Shown here in pieces: positions 57,509 through 64,000 of a stretch of DNA of 64,000 nt. The position numbers and the translations under genes were made by a program. Under the pieces are notes generated by a model. The model did not search any database. It was not told the DNA's origin and saw only the letters and a program-made list of their open reading frames with translations. The number at the start of each line of letters is the position of its first letter. Position 1 is the stretch's first letter. The DNA is from Cryomorphaceae bacterium (GTDB lineage Bacteria; Bacteroidota; Bacteroidia; Flavobacteriales_D; Parvicellaceae): assembly GCA_905182525.1 (NCBI GenBank), contig CAJJBV010000003.1:186001-250000 (forward strand), in the 5' to 3' direction.

Positions 57509-58870
57509 TTAATCATATTTTCTTTTTCTGAACCAACGGTCATATCTAGTGTCAGGTCCAAGTGAAAAACCAATAGAAAACTTAAAGTAGTTTTCTTCAA
57601 TATTATTGGATTTTAAATCCCCTAATTTACCAAATTCAAATCCGAAGTTAATCCTTGACAAGGATCTTGAACTTAGCATTGGTATTGATACGCCAAAATT
57701 TATACCATTATTAATTAAAGACTCATTATCAATAATGATTTGTGATTTTGTTTGGTGAAGTCCAAATGAATAAGTCGACTTACTTATTAATGATTTATTA
57801 GAATTGGCCCAATCCAAATTAGGAGACAATCTATAACCAAATGAAATTCTTGAAGAAGCCCCCATTGGAAAGTCAGTTTGTGTCGAATAAGTTGAATTAT
57901 CTTTAAAATTAGACCAATCTGTATTAGAATATTGAATACCTAAATCCCATCTTCTTTTATTCTTGTAAATTTTACCAAATGCAATCCCAACATCAAGTTT
58001 TTGGGGGATAACCATTGAAGATACTTCATTACTCATTTCTATAGTATCCTTAGCAATCTCTTGGACATTGAAGTTATAGATAAATGAATAAGCAAAGAAG
58101 TCGTTATCAGATATTAAATCAGAACCTAAAACGTAATTCAGTCCTAAATTTAGGATTAATTTATTTTTTGAAGATGTTTCAAATTTTTTGTAAAACTGCA
58201 GTCCTAAATCAAAACTCCATCCACTCAAAGAAGAACGGTACTGAATTCTTGAATTATTATAGTTATTAGAATTGTTGTAAATAACGGAACTTGTTCTTTC
58301 TAAATTCCCAAATAAGTATGAGCAGTTAATCCCAAATGCTAACCTTGTTGTATCCCCTTTATTAATAAAATTAAATCCATTACCAATCATTAATTTATTG
58401 ACGGATCCATCACCTTTATAGAGATAAGAAACAGTTGATGATTCAAAGGGAACCGTATTAGTAATATTATAACCTTGTGAAGAAATTGGAGTTATTCCAA
58501 AAACTAATCCCCAGTTTTTTTTAATAGGGAGTCCTATAAATAAGGTGTTTAATCCAAAGTTATTCCCAGTTGAATTCGTCTCTTTTCCGTTATAATTAGA
58601 ATTGTACAATGCTGACTTCCCAGAAAGAGACACATTAAAAATTGGGTTATATTGAATAAAAGAAGCATATGAAGCTGGATTATTTATATTGATATTTTGA
58701 GGTTCTGATAATGCAGAACTAATATTTCCAAAACCAAAATAATGAGCTGATTGAATAGTATTTAATTCTCCAATACCATAACGAGAAAATGGTGAAGTAT
58801 TTAGATCTTGACCAGCAGATGAAATAGCAAAGAAGAAAACGAAAATATATAGGATATTATTTTTCAACAT
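57509..58870 (-). CDS. FadL-like outer-membrane protein
   Basis: A 453-residue outer-membrane protein. Signal peptide MLKNNILYIFVFFFAISSAGQ is followed by the typical SPFSRYGIGEL and NINNPASYASFIQYNPIFNVSLSGKSA segments, then strands with alternating polarity (FGLNTLFIGLPIKKNWGLVFGI), as in FadL-type barrels. The last strands (FGFEFGKLGDL, FSIGFSLGP) are complete. The transported substance is unknown. It overlaps coaX by 14 bases. Confidence 0.8.
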   Translation of the reverse strand: MLKNNILYIFVFFFAISSAGQDLNTSPFSRYGIGELNTIQSAHYFGFGNISSALSEPQNININNPASYASFIQYNPIFNVSLSGKSALYNSNYNGKETNSTGNNFGLNTLFIGLPIKKNWGLVFGITPISSQGYNITNTVPFESSTVSYLYKGDGSVNKLMIGNGFNFINKGDTTRLAFGINCSYLFGNLERTSSVIYNNSNNYNNSRIQYRSSLSGWSFDLGLQFYKKFETSSKNKLILNLGLNYVLGSDLISDNDFFAYSFIYNFNVQEIAKDTIEMSNEVSSMVIPQKLDVGIAFGKIYKNKRRWDLGIQYSNTDWSNFKDNSTYSTQTDFPMGASSRISFGYRLSPNLDWANSNKSLISKSTYSFGLHQTKSQIIIDNESLINNGINFGVSIPMLSSRSLSRINFGFEFGKLGDLKSNNIEENYFKFSIGFSLGPDTRYDRWFRKRKYD

Positions 58871-59582
58871 TGAATTTTATAATATTATTAAGACCTTTTA
58901 GGGTTAAATTTTCATCTGCAAAGATGCTGTTTTTTTTAATTGTTTCTATTGATTTTAGAAAAGTAGTGTCCCCACCAGTAATTAAAACGTTTATTTCAGA
59001 GTATAATTCTTCATAAGCAAAAATATTTTGAATTATTTCTCCAATGGTACCGTTGACTACCCCGCTTATCATAGATTCCTCTGTACTTTTTCCAATCAAT
59101 GAAGTTTTTTTAAGCTTGAAATTTATTGTAGGCAAGCTTTCTGTAAATCCACTTAAGGACTTCATTCTTAAATTAAATCCCGGAGAAATACTTCCCCCTA
59201 AATATACGTTCGAACTAGTTAGGAAATCATAGGTAATACATGTTCCAACATCAATTACTAAGTTATTATTATTTGGGAATATTGAGTATGCTCCAACAAC
59301 ATTAGCTACTCTGTCATGTCCCAAGGAATTAATTGAATTATACTTAATTTTAATAGGCAACTTTAATTTATAACTCATAACAATTAGTTGCGGAAAGGCC
59401 TTTAATATCTTTTGACATAAAGACTTATTTCCAACATTAGAGATTATTCCAGATTTGAAATTAATTTTTTTCAACTCATTTAAAACCTCATTTTGTTTGA
59501 GAAAAACAACTTTTAAAAGTTCCTTATTTTTAAATTTAGCAACTTTAACTCTAGTATTTCCTATATCTATAACTAAGCTCAT
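58857..59582 (-). CDS. coaX: Type III pantothenate kinase
   Basis: A 241-residue ASKHA-fold kinase that makes 4'-phosphopantothenate, the first step of coenzyme A synthesis. N-terminal phosphate motif SLVIDIGNTRVKVAKF, substrate motif SLGHDRVANVVGAYSIFP near 87, LVIDVGTCITYDF near 108 and GGSISPGFNLRMKSL near 125 with the catalytic-site residues are all present. It is the first gene of a minus-strand run through the OMP, TPR, lptC, small membrane and gldE genes. Confidence 0.95.
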   Translation of the reverse strand: MSLVIDIGNTRVKVAKFKNKELLKVVFLKQNEVLNELKKINFKSGIISNVGNKSLCQKILKAFPQLIVMSYKLKLPIKIKYNSINSLGHDRVANVVGAYSIFPNNNNLVIDVGTCITYDFLTSSNVYLGGSISPGFNLRMKSLSGFTESLPTINFKLKKTSLIGKSTEESMISGVVNGTIGEIIQNIFAYEELYSEINVLITGGDTTFLKSIETIKKNSIFADENLTLKGLNNIIKFNVEK

Positions 59583-59588
59583 ATATAT

Positions 59589-59613
59589 GAAAAATCCGAC
59601 ATTTAGTCGGATT
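59589..59613 (-). terminator. Rho-independent terminator after hppA
   Basis: AATCCGAC (59593-59600) and GTCGGATT (59606-59613) form a perfect hairpin with loop ATTTA. On the minus strand it is followed by T residues. It lies 28 bases past the hppA stop and 6 bases before the coaX start. Confidence 0.85.
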
Positions 59614-59641
59614 AAATTTAATGTAAAAGAATTAATATTAT

Positions 59642-62086
59642 TTAATCATTTGCAGAAGATTTTTCTGCTTTTACAATTGAATCCATATTAGGATTTTCTC
59701 CAGTAATATTAATTTCTTTATTGATTAAAGTGTCTCCGTCTTTTAAAGATGTAACTAAAACACTAGCTAAACTATCAGAATCCGAAGAAGTTTGATTAAC
59801 ATCGATATTTACAGTCAAATCTTTGCCGGGATTAGTTGAACAACAAGGCATTTTACAATCTGCTGAACATTCTTTAACCTCACTATTATTCATAGCTTTA
59901 TTTTGATTTGAATTATGACCATCTCCTAAAATTGGAGCAATTACTAATCCTATTAAACAAGTAAGTTTAATTAGTATGTTCATAGAAGGTCCTGAAGTGT
60001 CTTTGAACGGGTCACCAACTGTGTCTCCAGTAACTGCAGCTTTATGAGCATCAGAGCCTTTAAAAGTCATTTCACCATTTATTTCTACTCCGGCTTCAAA
60101 AGATTTTTTTGCATTATCCCAAGCTCCTCCAGCATTGTTTTGAAAAATAGCCCAAAGAACACCTGAAACAGTTACTCCGGCCATGTATCCACCCAACATC
60201 TCAGCAATAAGTAAATTATTTTCTGGATAAACTAGTTTTCCAAGTAATACAATTGCAATTGGAAATCCTATAGTTAACAATCCGGGTAACATCATTTCCT
60301 TAAGAGAAGCTTTTGTCGAAATGTCAACACATTTATCATATTCTGGCTTTCCAGTACCTTCCATAATCCCTGGAATTTCTTTAAACTGTCTTACTACTTC
60401 ATTTACCATTTCCATGGCTGCTTTTCCAACAGCATTCATTGCTAAGGCAGAAAACACAACAGGAATCATACCACCAACAAATAACATTGCAAGTACAGGT
60501 GCTTTAAAAATATTAATTCCATCAATTCCTGTGAAAGTAACATAAGCAGCAAAAAGTGCCAATGAAGTTAGTGCTGCAGAAGCAATAGCAAATCCTTTTC
60601 CTGTAGCTGCAGTAGTATTACCAACAGCATCTAAAATATCAGTTCGCTCTCTTACGATAGGATCTTGTTCACTCATTTCAGCAATTCCTCCAGCATTATC
60701 AGCAATGGGGCCAAATGCATCAATTGCTAATTGCATAGCAGTAGTTGCCATCATGGCTGATGCAGCTAAAGCAACTCCGTAAAAACCTGCAAGAGCATAA
60801 GAAGTCCAAATTGCTGCAGCAAATAATAAAACAGACGAAAAGGTTGATATCATTCCAGTAGCTAATCCTGCAATAATATTAGTTCCTGCACCAGTACTAG
60901 ATTGTTGGACAATTTTTAATACAGGTTTTGAACCCAATCCAGTGTAATATTCAGTGAAAGCGGATATTCCTGCGCCAACAACTAAACCAACTAAACAGGA
61001 ATAAAATACTCTCATTGAAGAAATGTCTTTCAGCCCCTCCCCAAAGAAATTCATTTGCATAGTTTCTGGTAGCATCCACGCTACCAAACCATAACAAGCT
61101 ATAGCAACCATTATAATTGAGGACCAGTTTCCAATGTTTAAAGCTTTTTGGACATCGGCCTCTTTAGCGTCATTGGATGAGATTTTGACTAATAGAGTTC
61201 CAATTAGAGAAATAATAATACCTACTCCAGCGATTGACATAGGCAATAGTATTGGTCCAATTCCACCAAAAATATCTTGAATTGCTCCACCCATATCCTT
61301 AATAACATAATTACCTAAAACCATTGCGGCTAAAACAGTGGCTACATATGAACCAAATAAATCTGCACCCATTCCCGCAACATCTCCAACGTTATCTCCA
61401 ACATTATCTGCAATAGTAGCAGGGTTTCTTGGGTCATCTTCAGGAATGTCAGCTTGTACTTTTCCGGCTAAATCAGCTCCAACATCAGCAGCTTTGGTAT
61501 ATATACCACCACCAACTCTAGCAAATAAAGCAATAGATTCAGCACCTAAAGAAAAACCAGCAAGTGCCTCTAGAACTATCGTCATTTGATCAGTATTTGT
61601 CCACTGACTTCCCATAAAAACTTGATAAAAAATTATGAAAAACATGGTAAGTCCTAAGACTGCTAATCCTGCAACGCCAAGCCCCATGACAGTACCTCCT
61701 CCAAAAGAAACTTTCAATGCATTTGGCAAACTTGTTTTTGCAGCTTGTGTAGTTCTAACATTTGTTTTTGTGGCAATTTTCATGCCCATATTTCCAGCAA
61801 AAGCAGAAAATATAGCTCCAATAATAAAAGCAAAAACAATAAAGTAAGTAGTGTCCATGAAAAAAGCGATACTAGCTAAAGCAACACTTGAAATAATAAC
61901 AAAAATTGTTAGCAACCTATATTCTGCATTTAAAAATGCCAAAGCACCCTGATAAATATGATCAGAAATCTCCTTCATTTTTCCGTCACCGGCATCTTGT
62001 TTCATTACCCAAGATTTTTTAACTAGCATATAAGCTAGTCCTAATAAAGCCATAGCGATTGGCATCCAAATCATCATTGATCCCAT
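59642..62086 (-). CDS. hppA: Membrane-bound pyrophosphatase (ion-pumping), K+-dependent type
   Basis: An 814-residue membrane protein that couples pyrophosphate hydrolysis to H+ or Na+ export. It has the substrate motif [46 protein letters not shown] and the second acidic set near 460-500 ([39 protein letters not shown]). The Ala in GNTTAA is the K+-dependent form; K+-independent enzymes have Lys there. Na+ or H+ specificity is not settled. The last 80 residues, after the final helix, are soluble and contain [10 protein letters not shown]. It has its own promoter and terminator. Confidence 0.94.
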   Translation of the reverse strand: MGSMMIWMPIAMALLGLAYMLVKKSWVMKQDAGDGKMKEISDHIYQGALAFLNAEYRLLTIFVIISSVALASIAFFMDTTYFIVFAFIIGAIFSAFAGNMGMKIATKTNVRTTQAAKTSLPNALKVSFGGGTVMGLGVAGLAVLGLTMFFIIFYQVFMGSQWTNTDQMTIVLEALAGFSLGAESIALFARVGGGIYTKAADVGADLAGKVQADIPEDDPRNPATIADNVGDNVGDVAGMGADLFGSYVATVLAAMVLGNYVIKDMGGAIQDIFGGIGPILLPMSIAGVGIIISLIGTLLVKISSNDAKEADVQKALNIGNWSSIIMVAIACYGLVAWMLPETMQMNFFGEGLKDISSMRVFYSCLVGLVVGAGISAFTEYYTGLGSKPVLKIVQQSSTGAGTNIIAGLATGMISTFSSVLLFAAAIWTSYALAGFYGVALAASAMMATTAMQLAIDAFGPIADNAGGIAEMSEQDPIVRERTDILDAVGNTTAATGKGFAIASAALTSLALFAAYVTFTGIDGINIFKAPVLAMLFVGGMIPVVFSALAMNAVGKAAMEMVNEVVRQFKEIPGIMEGTGKPEYDKCVDISTKASLKEMMLPGLLTIGFPIAIVLLGKLVYPENNLLIAEMLGGYMAGVTVSGVLWAIFQNNAGGAWDNAKKSFEAGVEINGEMTFKGSDAHKAAVTGDTVGDPFKDTSGPSMNILIKLTCLIGLVIAPILGDGHNSNQNKAMNNSEVKECSADCKMPCCSTNPGKDLTVNIDVNQTSSDSDSLASVLVTSLKDGDTLINKEINITGENPNMDSIVKAEKSSAND

Positions 62087-62118
62087 ATATTGTTTTTTTA
62101 GTATTAATTTTAGGACTG

Positions 62119-62150
62119 CGAAATTATATTTTTAAACATTATTCTGCAAA
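62119..62150 (-). promoter_or_regulatory. Predicted promoter of hppA
   Basis: On the minus strand TTTG (62150-62147) and TAATTTCG (62126-62119) are 20 bases apart, one mismatch from the Bacteroidota consensus. A start near 62112 would give a leader of about 26 bases. Confidence 0.55.
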
Positions 62151-62289
62151 TATGAAGAACTAAATATATTATTTACAGAGGAAATTAGAATAACACATAT
62201 TAGTTTTTTAAGGTTATTTACACAAAAATGTCTTGTTTTTAGTAATATTTAACCAGACAATTCTGAAATCAAGTATATTTAATTCATTA

Positions 62290-63621
62290 ATGAAAACCAT
62301 ATTATATATAATTTTTAGCTATCCGCTGTTTATAATTGGCCAAAACAAGAATTTAAATAAATATATTCCTTATGAAACAACCAGTCATATAACTCATCCT
62401 GTAATTGAAATTAAAGTTTGGGCACATATTATCCAAAAAAATGAAAAAAACATTCAAAATTTTAGCAAAGACTCAACTGCTATTATTAAACAACATTTCA
62501 AATGGATTAACGAGACATATGCCTCTCTTAAGCCACCAACACTATCAAATTCAAAAGGAATTAAACCCTTCATTAAAGATAGTAGAATTAAATTTAATCT
62601 TGACACTATAACTTTTCATGTCAATGAATATGATTGGGACAGATTAAAAATAGTTCCAGAAGAAAATAAAAGTAAATGGCTTGAGATTTTAAAAATCGAT
62701 CCTGATTCAAGCACATTACTTGTTAAACCTAACAGTAATCTCTACAGTCCAATTTCAGACAGCATCATGATAAAAGAAACAAGATTTAGTAATGGTTTAT
62801 ACCACGTAAAAAAAATATTAGAAGATGGTGTTAATTCCTTGATATTTCTAGAAGAAGATATATTCATTTCCGAAGAAATGACTGGCTATGTAAGTTCTTT
62901 TAAAAAAGTTGATAAAAATTGTAGTGATGATAATTGGATTAAATATACTAATAAAAATAAAAATTATTTACACATTTTCTATACTGGATCATCTGCAGAT
63001 GTCCCTGGGTTTGGATGTGGACCGTCTCCGTTTTTTTTAAATATTTCGAAAGCGAATTACGGTGGGAAATATGCAAATGCACAACTAATAAGTCATGAGA
63101 TAGGTCACTGTTTAGGGCTAAGCCACACCGATAATCCTCAATTTAATGATCTGCCACGCTCAGATAAATTTGGATGGATTAAATGTAATGATTACAACAC
63201 TAGTAATAATATAATGGGTTACAATACGTGTAGACGATATTTATCTCCACTTCAAATTGCCTATATTCATTATAAATATTCAACTTTTGAAAACCTTAAT
63301 TATACTTTAAAAAATATATTACCAAATAATAGTACAACGCAAATAAAATACAATACTACATGGGAGAAAAATATTATTGCAACTGGTATTATTGTAGTAA
63401 AAAAAAATCAAACACTTACGGTTAAGAAAAATCTAATTATTCCAGAAAACGGAATTATATTTTTAGAGAAAAATAGTAGCATTGTTGTAGATGGAGGGAA
63501 AATATATTCGCCATCAAAAAATTGGGAAGGGATCGTAGAGAAAAATATTAAAAAAAGAAAAAAAGAAACTCAGCAGTCCCAATTAATAGAATTGTTAAAT
63601 AATGGGACAATACTTTACTGA
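62290..63621 (+). CDS. Secreted metzincin (matrixin-like) zinc metalloprotease
   Basis: A 443-residue protein when begun at ATG 62290, which gives a proper signal peptide (MKTILYIIFSYPLFIIGQ); an upstream ATG at 62233 adds 19 unlikely residues. The zinc motif HEIGHCLGLSH (HExxHxxGxxH, near residue 272) and the Met-turn region NIMGYNTCRRYLSP mark a metzincin endopeptidase. Residues about 370-440 form a beta-rich tail of the kind seen near sorting domains, but no clear T9SS domain ends it. It is probably exported; the substrate is unknown. It overlaps the AsmA-like gene by 7 bases. Confidence 0.88.
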   Translation: MKTILYIIFSYPLFIIGQNKNLNKYIPYETTSHITHPVIEIKVWAHIIQKNEKNIQNFSKDSTAIIKQHFKWINETYASLKPPTLSNSKGIKPFIKDSRIKFNLDTITFHVNEYDWDRLKIVPEENKSKWLEILKIDPDSSTLLVKPNSNLYSPISDSIMIKETRFSNGLYHVKKILEDGVNSLIFLEEDIFISEEMTGYVSSFKKVDKNCSDDNWIKYTNKNKNYLHIFYTGSSADVPGFGCGPSPFFLNISKANYGGKYANAQLISHEIGHCLGLSHTDNPQFNDLPRSDKFGWIKCNDYNTSNNIMGYNTCRRYLSPLQIAYIHYKYSTFENLNYTLKNILPNNSTTQIKYNTTWEKNIIATGIIVVKKNQTLTVKKNLIIPENGIIFLEKNSSIVVDGGKIYSPSKNWEGIVEKNIKKRKKETQQSQLIELLNNGTILY

Positions 63622-64000
63622 TCAATCTCGAATTCTGGTTTTGGCTTAACCTTTTCCTCCACCCCCAACTTTTTTAAAAATTTATTAAACTTTGTTGAGT
63701 CATTTTTCTTTTTAGAAAGATTGATGTCTTTTAAAATAGGTTTATTAAATTCTACCTCTTCTTGTTCTATTTCATCATTTTCTAACTCAAATTCTTCGGG
63801 CTTTATTTGAGGCTGCTTAATTTCGCCTTTGATTATTTTCTTTATAGTTTCTTTTTCGTTTTTAATTTTAACTTTTCTTTCATTTTTAATTTCCGACTTA
63901 TCAAACCCATAAGTCAAATCATCCAAAGGCCCCCAAATTTTCAAATACAACTGTTTTCCTTCAATTTTATTTTCTTCAACAATATTAGATTTTGATTTAT
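63615..64000 (-). CDS. AsmA-like protein, C-terminal fragment
   Basis: The frame is open to the window edge at 64000, so this is the 3' end of a longer gene; about 127 residues are seen. IEGKQLYLKIWGPLDDLTYGFDKSEIKNE resembles the end of the AsmA-family C-terminal region in Bacteroidota proteins, which bridge the periplasm for lipid transport. A long charged tail of Lys and Glu follows. The family call is moderate since only the tail is visible. Confidence 0.55.
   Translation of the reverse strand, partial: KSKSNIVEENKIEGKQLYLKIWGPLDDLTYGFDKSEIKNERKVKIKNEKETIKKIIKGEIKQPQIKPEEFELENDEIEQEEVEFNKPILKDINLSKKKNDSTKFNKFLKKLGVEEKVKPKPEFEIDQ

Overview
The window comes from an AT-rich marine member of the Bacteroidota, most likely order Flavobacteriales. 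Evidence: type IX secretion sorting domains of types A and B, a GldE-like protein, a SprB-type repeat protein, a green-tuned proteorhodopsin, tRNA genes without an encoded CCA end, promoters of the Bacteroidota form (TTTG, about 20 nt, TAnnTTTG), an almost complete lack of Shine-Dalgarno sequences, and housekeeping genes of Bacteroidota type. I do not assign a genus.

Layout. 0-9.4 kb: tail of a TauE-like exporter, an M20 amidohydrolase, recQ, then a minus-strand block (D-cysteine desulfhydrase/ACC deaminase-like, DUF4286, a TPR protein, a lipoprotein, serS, rpmA, rplU). 9.6-18.2 kb: SpoIIE/PP2C phosphatase, sufS, a large exported protein, a DUF6580-like membrane protein, a LON-domain protein, a glycosyltransferase and a DUF3089 lipoprotein. 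18.2-23.9 kb: surface region with a type A T9SS cargo and a very large, frameshifted type B cargo. 23.9-28.9 kb: DUF983 and SOUL genes, then a tight operon (DUF429, photolyase homologue lacking Fe-S ligands, unknown protein, thioesterase) facing the proteorhodopsin gene. 29-38.2 kb: GreA-like protein, M13 peptidase, broken epimerase, T9SS cargo, two tRNA genes, mutS, an RNA methyltransferase and a heavily frameshifted DUF6089 gene. 38.2-43.5 kb: one aromatic amino acid catabolic operon, hmgA-hpd-kynA-paaABC. 43.6-47.4 kb: two glycosyltransferases, nitroreductase, unknown protein, outer-membrane barrel. 47.4-51.8 kb: rimP-nusA-infB with a leader hairpin. 51.8-64 kb: dprA, a LolC/E-like permease, a cell-envelope block (gldE, lptC, TPR protein, FadL-like protein, coaX), membrane pyrophosphatase, a secreted metzincin protease and the tail of an AsmA-like protein.

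Functional themes are light use and light damage (rhodopsin, photolyase, ion-pumping pyrophosphatase), envelope and surface building (T9SS cargos, lptC, glycosyltransferases) and aromatic amino acid catabolism.

The most unusual feature is a set of single-base reading-frame breaks, about eleven in five genes (about 22.1-23.6, 32.4, 37.5-38.4 and 42.95 kb), while long housekeeping genes nearby are intact. These are either recent pseudogenes or local consensus errors. I found no CRISPR array, insertion sequence, integrase, rRNA or defence system, and no clear evidence of a wholly new system. The best leads for novelty are the cluster-less photolyase operon with its unknown 137-residue protein, the rimP leader hairpin, and the Cys-rich tail on the pyrophosphatase.
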